DNA of 39,595 nucleotides, from contig NZ_VRKN01000023.1 of NCBI RefSeq assembly GCF_008080435.1, positions 1 through 39,595 of the forward strand, given 5' to 3'. The translations under genes were made by a program, and so were the position numbers. Below, one piece after another: positions 13,711-22,500 of this stretch. Origin of the DNA: Enterobacter asburiae. GTDB lineage: Bacteria; Pseudomonadota; Gammaproteobacteria; Enterobacterales; Enterobacteriaceae. The notes beneath the pieces were generated by a model. That model saw nothing but the letters and a program-made list of their open reading frames with translations. It had not been told where the DNA came from and searched no databases. Position 1 is the stretch's first letter; each line of letters opens with the position of its first letter.

Positions 13711-14802
13711 ATGAAAGAGCAGTGGAGCAGGGAGCAGGCACAGGCGTGGTATGAGCAAAAAGGCTGGCTGTGCGGGTTTAACTATCTGCCGTCGACGGCG
13801 GTGAACTGGACCGATATCTGGCAGGAAGAGACCTTCGATGCCGCAACCATCGAGCGCGAGCTGGGCTGGGCGGCGGAGGCGGGCTATAACACCCTGCGCA
13901 TCAACCTGCCGTTTATCGTCTGGGAGTACGACCGCGACGGACTGATGGCGCGCATCGACCGGTTTTTGACGATTGCCGACGGTCACGGGTTCAGCACCAT
14001 GCTGACCCTGATGGACGACTGCGGTTTCTCCGGCGACGAGCCGTACCTCGGCCCGCAAAAGCCGCCCGTGCCGGGCAAGCACAACAGTCAGGCGGCGGCG
14101 AGCCCGGGGCGCGACAAGGTGTGCGATCCCGACTGCTGGGCAGACATTGAACGCTATATCCGCGACGTTGTGCGCCAGTTCCGCGACGATAAGCGCGTGC
14201 TGCTGTGGGATCTCTATAACGAGCCGGGCAACCGCGGCATTTTCGCGACCGGCACGCAGGAGGTGCAGTACGACGCGAAGCTGGAGACCTGCGCCCACGC
14301 GCTGATGAAGCTCGCGTTCCGGTGGGTGCGTGAAGAAGACCCAACCCAGCCGCTTACTGTCTGCGCGTGGCGTCTGCCGCCGGAAGAGGAGGGCGAGACG
14401 TTCTTCCGGCATCCACTGGACCAGACCGCGCTGGCGCTCTCGGACGTGGTGAGCTTCCACGCCTACACCCACACGGGGCGCATGACGGCGATTATCCAGC
14501 AGCTGCAGGCGCTTGGTCGCCCGCTGTTCTGCACCGAATGGCTGGCGCGCCACGTGGGCAGCACCATCGAAGAGCAGCTCCCGCTGATGTACGCGGCGAA
14601 GGTCGCGCCGTACCAGTGGGGGCTGGTGCGCGGTAAAACCCAGACGTGGCTGCCGTGGCCGGTGGTGATGAAGGATTCCACGGACTACTGCCGCCTCTGG
14701 TTCCACGACGTGTTCGAGGAGAACGGCATTCCGTTCTCACGGCGTGAAATCGCATTAATGCAGCAGCTGCGCAAGATCGCTCCGCAGGCGCAGGGCGAAT
14801 AA
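13711..14802 (+). CDS. Cytoplasmic glycoside hydrolase (GH5/clan A-like)
   Basis: The product is 363 residues with no signal peptide, so it acts on imported substrates. The TIM-barrel clan A signature is visible: WDLYNEPGN with the likely acid/base E171, and LFCTEWLAR with the likely nucleophile E276. [12 protein letters not shown] at the N-terminus and [13 protein letters not shown] are also typical of cellulase/mannanase-like enzymes. The exact family and substrate cannot be read from sequence alone; a beta-mannoside or beta-glucoside is plausible. A GPH transporter follows after 42 bases and a LacI regulator is divergent, forming a compact carbohydrate-use locus. Confidence 0.82.
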   Translation: MKEQWSREQAQAWYEQKGWLCGFNYLPSTAVNWTDIWQEETFDAATIERELGWAAEAGYNTLRINLPFIVWEYDRDGLMARIDRFLTIADGHGFSTMLTLMDDCGFSGDEPYLGPQKPPVPGKHNSQAAASPGRDKVCDPDCWADIERYIRDVVRQFRDDKRVLLWDLYNEPGNRGIFATGTQEVQYDAKLETCAHALMKLAFRWVREEDPTQPLTVCAWRLPPEEEGETFFRHPLDQTALALSDVVSFHAYTHTGRMTAIIQQLQALGRPLFCTEWLARHVGSTIEEQLPLMYAAKVAPYQWGLVRGKTQTWLPWPVVMKDSTDYCRLWFHDVFEENGIPFSRREIALMQQLRKIAPQAQGE

Positions 14803-14844
14803 TAACGACCCGGCGGACCGCCGCCGGGCAACCAGGTACGCACT

Positions 14845-16239
14845 ATGGCAATGACAATGAAAATACCGTCTCGCGAGTTGTGGTCTTATTTTGGTTATGG
14901 ATTAGGTCAGTGTTTTAGCTTTGGTTTAGTGGGTTCATTTATTAACTATTTCTACACCGACGTGCTGGGGATCTCGGCGCTGGCGGCAAGCACCATCTTC
15001 CTGATTGCCCGCGCGTGGGACGCGGTTCACGATCCGCTGTTTGCCAGCATCATGGACACTATTAACAGCCGGTTCGGCAAATTTCGTCACTTTTTGCTGA
15101 TCGCGCCGCTGCTGATCACCGGCGTCACGCTGCTGGCGTTTTATAAAATTGAAGCGGACATGACCACCAAAATCCTCTACGCCGGGGTGACGTACATCCT
15201 GTGGGGAACGCTGTACGCCATCTCCGATATCCCGTTCTGGTCGATGTCGTCGGTGATGACCAACGACTCCGCCCAGCGCACCCGCGCGGTGACGGCGGCG
15301 ATGCTCGGGGTGAATGCCGGGATTGCCTGTGCCAACATCTTCTTCCCGAAGCTGGCGGCGTTCTTCGCCCAGTACAGCAACGATAAAGGCTACTTTATGG
15401 CGGCGCTGGTAATGATGCTGGTGGGCCTGCCGCTGATGCTCAACGGCTTTATGCAGATCAAAGAGCGCGTGCCGCCGAGCCCGGAAAAGGTGACCATCCG
15501 CGATACCTTCCACAACCTGCGCCAGAACAAGCCGCTGTTTATCGTCCTGCTGTCGTTCTTTTTCTGCGTGTTTCACAACGTGGCGGGCGGGCTGTATATC
15601 TACTTCTTTATCAACAACCTGGGCGACGGTAGCCTGCAGATGGCAATTGGCGTGATGGGGATTGTGGCGGCAGTGCTGTGCCTGGTCGCCCCGATGCTGA
15701 CGCGCCGGATGCAGAAGCGGAAGCTGTTTATGATCCTCTGCGGGCTGGACGTGGCGGTGCGCGTGGTGATGTGGTTTGTCGGGTATCAGCAGGTGACGAT
15801 GCTGTTTATTCTGCTCGGCCTGAGCACGCTGTTCGTGATGATGACCAACATCCTCACCTCGTCGATGATTGCCGACACCATCGAGTACGCGGAGTACCAC
15901 ACCCACAAGCGCTGCGCGGCGATCACCTTCTCCGGGCAGACCTTTACCGGCAAGATGTCGGTGGCGGTGGGCGGCGGGTTAATCGGCGTGTTTCTGACGA
16001 TGATCGGCTACGTGCCGCAGGCGCAAATCCAGAGCGAAGGCGTGCTGGCGGGGCTGTTCTTTGGGATTTGCCTGCTGCCAGCGATTGGTTCGCTGATACG
16101 CATCGTGTTTATGTCGCGCTTTACCTTTACCGAGGAGAAGCACGCGGAGATTTGTCGGCTGCTGGCGGAGCGGAACGCGTCTGCGAAAGCGCCGGGTGGC
16201 GGCTGCGCCTTACCCGGCCTACAGGACCAGCCCTTGTAG
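14845..16239 (+). CDS. GPH-family (MelB-like) sugar:cation symporter
   Basis: The product is 464 residues with about 12 membrane segments. Family marks are the start (SYFGYGLGQCFSFGLVGSF), the cation-site-like ARAWDAVHDPLFASIMD near residues 51-67, and SMIADTIEYAEYHTHKR in the second half. It probably imports the glycoside cleaved by the upstream enzyme. The final 16 or so residues (APGGGCALPGLQDQPL) are encoded by a REP element that begins near 16191, so the original C-terminus was probably shorter and this tail is an addition rich in glycine and proline. Confidence 0.88.
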   Translation: MAMTMKIPSRELWSYFGYGLGQCFSFGLVGSFINYFYTDVLGISALAASTIFLIARAWDAVHDPLFASIMDTINSRFGKFRHFLLIAPLLITGVTLLAFYKIEADMTTKILYAGVTYILWGTLYAISDIPFWSMSSVMTNDSAQRTRAVTAAMLGVNAGIACANIFFPKLAAFFAQYSNDKGYFMAALVMMLVGLPLMLNGFMQIKERVPPSPEKVTIRDTFHNLRQNKPLFIVLLSFFFCVFHNVAGGLYIYFFINNLGDGSLQMAIGVMGIVAAVLCLVAPMLTRRMQKRKLFMILCGLDVAVRVVMWFVGYQQVTMLFILLGLSTLFVMMTNILTSSMIADTIEYAEYHTHKRCAAITFSGQTFTGKMSVAVGGGLIGVFLTMIGYVPQAQIQSEGVLAGLFFGICLLPAIGSLIRIVFMSRFTFTEEKHAEICRLLAERNASAKAPGGGCALPGLQDQPL

Positions 16240-16265
16240 GCCTGATAAGCGAAGCGCCATCAGGC
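16191..16265. repeat. BIME: two inverted REP units
   Basis: The unit starting GCCGGGTGGCGGCTGCGCC (16191-16218) and an inverted unit near 16236-16265 form a REP pair between convergent genes. The first unit lies within the transporter reading frame. Confidence 0.8.
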
Positions 16266-16280
16266 TTCGCTTTTAACCGC

Positions 16281-17102
16281 TCAGAGCGACTTCACAAACG
16301 TCAGCAGATCTTCGTTAAGCTGGTCCTGGTGGGTCAGCGCGAAGCCGTGCGGCGCGTTGTCGTACACCTTCAGCGTGGCGTTTTTGATCATCTCCGCCGC
16401 CAGCTTGCCGGTGGTTTCAAACGGTACGATCTGGTCGTTGCTGCCGTGAATCACCAGCGTCGGCACGTCGATTTTCGCCATATCCGGGCGGAAGTCGGTT
16501 TCGCCGAACGCGGTCACGCAGTCGATGGTGCCCTTCAGTGACGCCAGCAGGGCGATGTTCAGCGTCTGGGTCAGGGCTCCGGCAGAGACGGTCTGCCCGG
16601 CGTTAGTGCCGTAGAACGGCGTCGCGAAGTCGCTGATGAACTGGGCGCGATCTTTACGCAGCCCGTCTCGAATGCCGTCGAACACGCTCTGATCCACACC
16701 CTGCGGGAAGGAGTCGGATTTACCGAAGATCGGCGTGACCGCGCCCAGCAGCGCCAGACCAGCCACGCGCGCGCTGCCGTAGTTGTTGATGTAACGCGTC
16801 ACGTCGCCGCCGCCCATGGAGAAGCCCACCAGCGTCACGTCCTGGAGGTCGAGGGTGGTAATCAGGTCGTTGATGTCGGACGCAAAGGTATCGTAGTCGT
16901 AGCCGTTCCACGGCTGATCCGAGCGGCCAAAGCCGCGACGGTCAAAGGCGATGGCGCGGAAGCCGCGCTCGGCCAGGTAGTTCAGCTGGCTGTCCCACAT
17001 GTCGCCGTCCAGCGGCCAGCCGTGGCTGAAGAGAACCGGTTTGCCCGCGCCGCAGTCTTTGTAGTAAATCTGCGTGCCGTCTTTTGCCTTAAACGTTGCC
17101 AT
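16281..17102 (-). CDS. Alpha/beta hydrolase (non-heme chloroperoxidase/arylesterase type)
   Basis: The product is 273 residues with the alpha/beta hydrolase layout: oxyanion region FSHGWPLDGDMW, nucleophile elbow GFSMGGG (S95), the acid in VIHGSNDQIVPFE and the catalytic histidine in NAPHGFALTH. The AFDRRGFGRSDQPW motif is typical of the cofactor-free haloperoxidase/arylesterase (perhydrolase) group. The natural substrate is unknown. It is the last of four minus-strand genes, 36 bases after the MFS gene, and probably works with the amidohydrolase at the head of the operon. Confidence 0.88.
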   Translation of the reverse strand: MATFKAKDGTQIYYKDCGAGKPVLFSHGWPLDGDMWDSQLNYLAERGFRAIAFDRRGFGRSDQPWNGYDYDTFASDINDLITTLDLQDVTLVGFSMGGGDVTRYINNYGSARVAGLALLGAVTPIFGKSDSFPQGVDQSVFDGIRDGLRKDRAQFISDFATPFYGTNAGQTVSAGALTQTLNIALLASLKGTIDCVTAFGETDFRPDMAKIDVPTLVIHGSNDQIVPFETTGKLAAEMIKNATLKVYDNAPHGFALTHQDQLNEDLLTFVKSL

Positions 17103-17138
17103 AGTGTGTTCCTGTGCAGGTGATGATTATGGTTAGGG

Positions 17139-18758
17139 TTATACCGGCGCGACCAGGTAGCGAATAGCCGGTGAGGTTGTGCCCTGATGAAAAGCCAGAA
17201 CGCGGCTCTGCAGCAGGAGGTCATTCATGGTGTGGCGCTCCTGCTGGCGCAGATGCTCAATCCACGAGCCCATCAGGAAGGTCTCGATAAACAGACCAGG
17301 GCGCTCGATATCCTCGTACACCGCCCAGCTCATCGCCCCGGCACGGCGGCGCACCCGGCGCAGCTCGTGGACCGCCTCCAGGAAGGCCTTCGTGTTCTGC
17401 GGGTCGATGATATATTCGTGCGACACCAGCACCGGGCCGCGCTCGTTCGGCAGGTCAATCTCCACGCCGTCCAGCGGCTGGCCGCTGAGGTCGAGGTTCA
17501 GGTCCGGATCTTTCCCCAGCTTCCAGCGGAACACCGTCGCGCTCGCCAGCACCATCCCCAGCGTGGCGACAACCAGCGAGGTCGGGGTGCCAAACCGGGA
17601 GGCGATCTGCCCCCAGATGGCGCTGCCCGCGGTCATCGAGCCGAAGAACACCGTCAGGTAAACCGCCAGCGCGCGGGCCTTCACCCAGCGGGCGGCGCTG
17701 CGCTGCGCGCCGAGGTTAAGGGTGGAGAGCACCGCAATCCACGCGAAGCCGGTGAAGAACTCAAACAGATTCAGCAGCCAGACGTGGCGCACGAACGCCA
17801 GCGCCAGCATGGTGAGGGCAAAGACCAGACTGGCGGCCACCATCAGCCGGTCGGCGTTCAGCCGCTGGCGCAGGCGCGGCAGCAGGATCGCCCCGGCAAT
17901 CGCCCCCAGGCCAATGCAGGCCAGCATCACGCCGTAGCCCGCCGGGCCTAAGCCCAGCTCGCGGCGCGCCACCAGCGGCAGCAGTGCCCAGCCCGCGCTG
18001 GCGAAGACAAAAAAGGCCACCGTGCGCACCAGCACGTTGCGCAGCACCGGCGCGGCGTGCACGTAGCGAATGCCGGAGCGCACCGCAGAGAAGAAGTGCT
18101 CCGGCGGCAGACGCTGAATGGACGGCGCCGGACGCCAGTGCCACAGCACCCACGCCACGCCGACCACGGACAGCGTGTTGAGGGCAAACACCATCCACGG
18201 TCCGGCGAGCGAGAGCAGGAAACCGCCCAGCGCGGGGCCAATCGCCCGGCTGATGTTCACCCCGAGCGAGTTCAGCGCCACGGCGGCGCCCAGCTCCGGC
18301 TTGCTCACCAGATCGGGCACCACGGCCTGGAACGGCGGCGAGCTCATCGCCGCGCCTACGCTCAGCAGAAACGTCGCCACCAGCAGAACGGTGGGGGTAA
18401 CGTGTCCGGTGAAGGAGAGCACCGTTAACCCCGCGGCGGCGATGAACACCCACAGCTGGGAGAAGAGCAGGTATTTACGTCGGTCGACGATGTCCGCCAT
18501 CACCCCGGACGGCAGGGCGAAGAGGAACATCGGCAGGCTGCTGGCCGCCTGCACCAGCGCGATATCCAGCGGGTCGGCGCTCAGGGTCAGCATGCTCCAG
18601 TTGATGCCGACGTCGCTCATCCATGAGCCGACGTTAGAGACCACCGTGGCGATCCACAGCATGCGGAACACCGGCTGGCTCAGCGGCTGCCAGGGAGAAA
18701 CCGTCGATGCGGGCGTCGTCTCGACGTGTGCGTCGCGAACGTCGTTAACCTGGGTCAT
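17139..18758 (-). CDS. MFS exporter fused to a C-terminal ABM-like domain
   Basis: The product is 539 residues. Residues about 30-420 form an MFS_3 (EntS-like) transporter with about 12 membrane segments, including the loop signature SGVMADIVDRRKYL. Residues about 440-539 are soluble and resemble the antibiotic-biosynthesis-monooxygenase fold (VSHEYIIDPQNTKAFLEAVHELRRVRRRAG, then SWIEHLRQQERHT). This fusion recurs in annotated MFS proteins, and its function is unclear. The start overlaps the DoxX stop (ATGA at 18755-18758), so translation is coupled. It may export a product of the co-encoded hydrolases. Confidence 0.85.
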   Translation of the reverse strand: MTQVNDVRDAHVETTPASTVSPWQPLSQPVFRMLWIATVVSNVGSWMSDVGINWSMLTLSADPLDIALVQAASSLPMFLFALPSGVMADIVDRRKYLLFSQLWVFIAAAGLTVLSFTGHVTPTVLLVATFLLSVGAAMSSPPFQAVVPDLVSKPELGAAVALNSLGVNISRAIGPALGGFLLSLAGPWMVFALNTLSVVGVAWVLWHWRPAPSIQRLPPEHFFSAVRSGIRYVHAAPVLRNVLVRTVAFFVFASAGWALLPLVARRELGLGPAGYGVMLACIGLGAIAGAILLPRLRQRLNADRLMVAASLVFALTMLALAFVRHVWLLNLFEFFTGFAWIAVLSTLNLGAQRSAARWVKARALAVYLTVFFGSMTAGSAIWGQIASRFGTPTSLVVATLGMVLASATVFRWKLGKDPDLNLDLSGQPLDGVEIDLPNERGPVLVSHEYIIDPQNTKAFLEAVHELRRVRRRAGAMSWAVYEDIERPGLFIETFLMGSWIEHLRQQERHTMNDLLLQSRVLAFHQGTTSPAIRYLVAPV

Positions 18759-19162
18759 GCGAACCTCTCCGTTGCCTTACGCTGCAGCCGCCACTGGCCC
18801 GGCCCGGTGAGGGCAAGGGTGGTGAAGATAATCAGCAGCAGCCAGCCAAACTGCCCTTCGGCAATCGACCAGTTCGGGTGGACCGCCAGCATCGCCACCA
18901 GCAGCACGGCGATAATCGGCAGGCACGCCAGGCGGGTGTATACGCCCGCAATGATAAACAGCGGGCAAATCACCTCGGCGACAATCGCCGGGATCAGGCT
19001 GGCGTAAGGCCCGAAGCCGAACGGATCTTCGATGCGCGTCAGCTCCTCGCTGAAGTGCAGCACCTTCGGCAGGCCGTGCACGTACAGCAGCAGCAGGCTG
19101 CCGGTGAGGCGCAGGAAGAACAGCCCCAGATCGATCCGGGGCGGAATAGGGGTGTTTTTCAT
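18755..19162 (-). CDS. DoxX family membrane protein
   Basis: The product is 135 residues with four membrane segments. DoxX features are the N-terminal GLFFLRLTGSLLLLYVHGLPK, SLIPAIVAEVICPLFIIAGVYTRLA and the C-terminal WLLLIIFTTLALTGPGQW. Relatives are quinone- or thiosulfate-related or of unknown role. Its ATG shares one base with the amidohydrolase stop (TGATG at 19160-19164), and its stop overlaps the MFS start, so the three genes are translationally linked. The role in this operon is unknown. Confidence 0.88.
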   Translation of the reverse strand: MKNTPIPPRIDLGLFFLRLTGSLLLLYVHGLPKVLHFSEELTRIEDPFGFGPYASLIPAIVAEVICPLFIIAGVYTRLACLPIIAVLLVAMLAVHPNWSIAEGQFGWLLLIIFTTLALTGPGQWRLQRKATERFA

Positions 19163-21033
19163 CAGAATGCAAAGCAGCTGCAGCCCAGCGCCCCCCAGAA
19201 AGCGTTATCGTCGGATACCGGCATCTCTGACGTGCGGGCGAAATCATGCTGGTGGCTGTGAACCCCGCACGGCCCGCTGCAGTGGTGAACGGCGTTCATG
19301 CCGACGCGTGCGGCCTGCGGTGGCGCGCTGCGGTAGTGGCCCGGCACCGTCACCACCGGGGACCACTCGGGCAGAACCGGAATGGCCGGCGGCGCGAGCG
19401 GGCCAAAGCTGCCTGCGGCGTAGACGATGTCGCCGTTGACCACTGTGAGGACGGACTCGATGCCCTTGATCTCCTCTTCCGGCACGCGGAAGTAGTCTTT
19501 GCTGAGCACGGCCAGATCGGCGAGCTGGCCCGCTTTGATCTGCCCCTTCTGATTCTGCTCGCTGGAGAACCACGCGCTGCCCTGGGTCCAGAGCATCAGG
19601 GCGGTATCGCGATCCAGACGGGCGCTGTGATCGTACATCTGCATCCCGCCGACGGTGCGGCCGGAGACCAGCCAGTAGAGCGCGGTCCACGGGTTATAGC
19701 TCGCCACGCGGGTGGCGTCCGTCCCCAGGCCCACCGGCACGCCGGTCTCGAGCATTTTCGCCACCGGCGGCGTGTGGCGGGTGGCTTCGATGCCGTAGCG
19801 CTCGGCAAAGTATTCCCCCTGGAAGGCCATGCGGTGCTGCACGGCAATGCCGCCGCCGAGTTCTTTGATGCGGTCGATGTTGGCCTGAGTAACGGTTTCC
19901 GCATGGTCGAAGAACCAGTGCAGGCCGTTGAACGGAATGTCGCGGTTCACCTTCTCGAACACGTCCAGCATGCGGCTGATGGATTCGTTATAGGTGGCGT
20001 GCAGGCGGAACGGCCAGCGGTGCTCCACCAGATGGCGCACCACGCGCTCCAGTTCGTCCTCCATGCCCGGCGCGAGGTCCGGGCGCGGCTCGAGGAAATC
20101 TTCAAAATCGGCGGCGGAGAAGACCAGCATCTCGCCCGCGCCGTTGTGGCGGAAGAAGTCGCTGCCCTGGCCCGGCGTGAGCATGTCGGTCCATTTTTCA
20201 AAGTCTTCCAGCTCGTGGCCCGGACGCTGGGTAAACAGGTTGTAGGCGATGCGGATGGTCATCTGCTTTTTCTCGTGCAGCTCGGCAATCACCTCGTAAT
20301 CTTCCGGGTAGTTCTGGAAGCCGCCGCCCGCGTCGATGGCGCTGGTCAGCCCCAGGCGGTTCAGCTCGCGCATAAACTGACGGGTGGAGTTGACCTGCTG
20401 CTCCAGCGGCAGCTTCGGCCCTTTCGCCAGCGTGGCGTAGAGGATCATGGCGTTCGGACGGGCAATCAGCATCCCGGTCGGGTTGCCGTTGGCGTCGCGC
20501 TGGATCTCCCCGCCCGGCGGGTTTGGCGTGTCCTTGGTGTAGCCGACCACCTTCAGCGCGGCGCGGTTGAGCAGGGCGCGGTCGTACAGGTGCAGAATGA
20601 AGACCGGGGTATCCGGCGCAGCGTCGTTGATCTCGTCGAGGGTCGGCATGCGGCGCTCGGCAAACTGGAACTCGGTCCAGCCGCCCACCACGCGCACCCA
20701 CTGGGGCGACGGCGTGCGCAGGGCCTGCTCTTTCAGCATCCGCAGGGCGTCGGCCAGGGACGGCACGCCTTCCCAGCGCAGCTCGAGGTTGTAGTTCAGC
20801 CCGCCGCGAATAAGGTGCAGGTGCGAGTCGTTCAGGCCGGGGATGGCGGTGTGGCCTTTAAGATCAACTACTTTAGTGCCGTCGCAGTGGTGTTGCATCA
20901 CCTCGGCGACGGTACCCACTTCCAGAAATTTTCCGTCGCGCACGGCAACGGCTTCCGCGACAGGGTTCTCGCGATCGACGGTGTGAAACTGGCCGTTAAC
21001 CAGAATGAGATCGGCTTTACCGAGGGTAACCAT
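19162..21033 (-). CDS. Amidohydrolase_3 family (YtcJ-like) hydrolase with Cys/His-rich tail
   Basis: The product is 623 residues, a metal-dependent amidohydrolase. The HxH metal pair is in IPGLNDSHLHL (H71, H73). HWFFDHAETV and the late GLGTDATRV aspartate complete the usual set, and GQIKAGQLADLAVLSKD is the typical closing beta-sandwich. The substrate is probably an amide, but it is not readable from sequence. The final 50 or so residues are unusual: HHCSGPCGVHSHQH and a terminal CSC lie beyond the standard fold and could bind metal. It heads the four-gene operon and faces the isochorismatase-like gene across a 217-base promoter region. Confidence 0.87.
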   Translation of the reverse strand: MVTLGKADLILVNGQFHTVDRENPVAEAVAVRDGKFLEVGTVAEVMQHHCDGTKVVDLKGHTAIPGLNDSHLHLIRGGLNYNLELRWEGVPSLADALRMLKEQALRTPSPQWVRVVGGWTEFQFAERRMPTLDEINDAAPDTPVFILHLYDRALLNRAALKVVGYTKDTPNPPGGEIQRDANGNPTGMLIARPNAMILYATLAKGPKLPLEQQVNSTRQFMRELNRLGLTSAIDAGGGFQNYPEDYEVIAELHEKKQMTIRIAYNLFTQRPGHELEDFEKWTDMLTPGQGSDFFRHNGAGEMLVFSAADFEDFLEPRPDLAPGMEDELERVVRHLVEHRWPFRLHATYNESISRMLDVFEKVNRDIPFNGLHWFFDHAETVTQANIDRIKELGGGIAVQHRMAFQGEYFAERYGIEATRHTPPVAKMLETGVPVGLGTDATRVASYNPWTALYWLVSGRTVGGMQMYDHSARLDRDTALMLWTQGSAWFSSEQNQKGQIKAGQLADLAVLSKDYFRVPEEEIKGIESVLTVVNGDIVYAAGSFGPLAPPAIPVLPEWSPVVTVPGHYRSAPPQAARVGMNAVHHCSGPCGVHSHQHDFARTSEMPVSDDNAFWGALGCSCFAF

Positions 21034-21095
21034 AACTGCTCCTGACTGAGAGGGGAATGGTCAGGATTATGGGAACCGGTTTCGGCAAAGATCCA

Positions 21096-21159
21096 GTTAT
21101 ACAATAGGATAGGTATACCAAAGTATAACTATACCTAAGGTTAACTATACGAAGAGATA
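21096..21159. promoter_or_regulatory. Four 16-bp direct repeat units in the divergent promoter
   Basis: TATAC occurs at 21098, 21114, 21130 and 21146, exactly 16 bases apart. The units are GTTATACAATAGGATA, GGTATACCAAAGTATA, ACTATACCTAAGGTTA and ACTATACGAAGAGATA, similar but not identical. An additional dyad TAGGTATA/TATACCTA (21110-21117 and 21130-21137) overlaps them. Regular spacing suggests cooperative binding of a regulator between the amidohydrolase and isochorismatase-like genes. Confidence 0.55.
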
Positions 21160-21250
21160 ATTACGCGCGGAGACGGAAAACCGCAGGATGAGGGTGACTT
21201 TATCGTCGTGGCACTCACGGCGATTTCACCCTTAACCACTGGAAAATGCT

Positions 21251-21937
21251 ATGACCTCTTCAAAGCTCGAAGTGTTAACCCCTGCGAACTGTCAGATTAT
21301 TTTCATCGATCACCAGCCACAGATGGCGTTTGGCGTACAGTCGATTGACCGCCAGGTGCTGAAAAACAACACCGTGGCGCTGGCGAAAGCGGCCAACGTG
21401 TTCAACATTCCAACCATCATCACCACCGTTGAGACCGAAAGCTTCTCCGGTAACACCTATCCGGAGCTGCTGGACGTGTTCCCGGGCCAGGACATTCTGG
21501 AGCGTACCTCCATGAACTCCTGGGATGACCAGAAGGTGCGTGACGCGCTGAAGGCCAACGGCAAGAAGAAGGTGGTGGTTGCCGGTCTGTGGACCGAAGT
21601 GTGCAACAACAGCTTTGCCCTGTGCGCGATGCTGGAAGGCGACTACGAAATTTATATGGTGGCGGACGCCTCCGGCGGCACCTCCAAAGAGGCCCACGAC
21701 TACGCGATGCAGCGCATGATCCAGGCGGGCGTGATCCCGGTAACCTGGCAGCAGGTGATGCTGGAGTGGCAGCGCGACTGGGCGCGTAAAGAGACCTACA
21801 CCGCGGTGATGGATATCGTGCGTGAGCACTCCGGTGCGTACGGCATGGGCGTGGATTACGCTTACACCATGGTGCACAAAGCGCCGTCTCGCCAGAAGAG
21901 CGAGCACCGCACCTTAGCGCCGGTCCCGGCTCGCTAA
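21251..21937 (+). CDS. Isochorismatase-like cysteine hydrolase (YcaC-type)
   Basis: The product is 228 residues. It has the catalytic set of the family: the aspartate in QIIFIDHQPQM (about D20), a lysine in the KANGKKKVVVAG region, and the nucleophilic cysteine in GLWTEVCNN (about C118). The closest family is YcaC, whose substrate is uncertain. It is about 20 residues longer than E. coli YcaC, with a basic C-terminal tail. It starts a rightward run of XapX genes and signalling proteins and is divergent from the amidohydrolase operon, suggesting shared control. Confidence 0.88.
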   Translation: MTSSKLEVLTPANCQIIFIDHQPQMAFGVQSIDRQVLKNNTVALAKAANVFNIPTIITTVETESFSGNTYPELLDVFPGQDILERTSMNSWDDQKVRDALKANGKKKVVVAGLWTEVCNNSFALCAMLEGDYEIYMVADASGGTSKEAHDYAMQRMIQAGVIPVTWQQVMLEWQRDWARKETYTAVMDIVREHSGAYGMGVDYAYTMVHKAPSRQKSEHRTLAPVPAR

Positions 21938-21998
21938 GTTCCGCTGGCGGGCTGGTCCCTCATCCGGCTCGCCGCTGCCTCTTTCTCTGGAGTTCACA

Positions 21999-22220
21999 AT
22001 GAGTACTGGGCTGATATCCCTTGCGGCAGGCGTGTTGATTGGCCTGATGTATGCCGTGCTGAAGGTGCGCTCCCCCGCGCCGCCCGCGCTGGCGCTGATT
22101 GGCCTGCTGGGGATGCTGGCGGGTGAACAGGCGACGCGCCATCTGTTATCCCGCGACGGCGCGCCGCCTCCTCAGGTGACCGTTCCGCAGGCTACATCGC
22201 AGACGGGAGCGTCGTCATGA
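21999..22220 (+). CDS. XapX (DUF1427) membrane protein, first copy
   Basis: The product is 73 residues with two short hydrophobic segments (ISLAAGVLIGLMYAVL and ALALIGLLGMLAGEQ) separated by VRSPAPPA. This is the XapX domain pattern: glycine-rich first helix, SPAPP turn and GxxGE-type end. It has a hydrophilic Pro/Gln/Thr-rich tail. Function is unknown. The stop overlaps the start of the second copy (ATGA at 22217-22220), so they are probably translated together. Confidence 0.8.
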   Translation: MSTGLISLAAGVLIGLMYAVLKVRSPAPPALALIGLLGMLAGEQATRHLLSRDGAPPPQVTVPQATSQTGASS

Positions 22221-22477
22221 AAGCATGGATAATTTCGCTGGTGTGCGGCGTGGCTGCTGGGGTAATTTACGCTCTGCTCGACGTCCATTCCCCGGCGCCG
22301 CCGGTTGTCGCCCTGCTTGGCCTGTTTGGCATGCTGGTGGGTGAACAGCTCATTCCGGTGGGACGGCGTTTACTGAGTCGCGAACCGCTTACCCTCGCCT
22401 GGTTTCGTCACGAATGCGTACCGAAAATCAGCGGCACGGCGCCCCCTGCGCCCGCGAAGGACGATCGCGACGTTTAA
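22217..22477 (+). CDS. XapX (DUF1427) membrane protein, second copy
   Basis: The product is 86 residues. WIISLVCGVAAGVIYALLDVHSPAPPVVALLGLFGMLVGEQ repeats the fold of the previous gene, and a longer tail follows containing RRLLSREPLTLAW and an Ala/Pro stretch. The pair may form a heteromeric membrane complex. It ends 23 bases before the response regulator start at 22501. Confidence 0.8.
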   Translation: MKAWIISLVCGVAAGVIYALLDVHSPAPPVVALLGLFGMLVGEQLIPVGRRLLSREPLTLAWFRHECVPKISGTAPPAPAKDDRDV

Positions 22478-22500
22478 TGATTTGTGAGAGGAAAGACAGC

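Noticed and set aside
14935..15906. A 323-residue minus-strand frame inside the GPH transporter gene
   Set aside because: The H/Q/R-rich translation lacks any family motif, whereas the plus-strand frame is a clear transporter.
19246..21045. A 599-residue open frame on the plus strand
   Set aside because: It is an antisense shadow of the amidohydrolase, created by its GC-rich third positions. Its translation is low in sense and rich in H/R/V, with no domain motifs.
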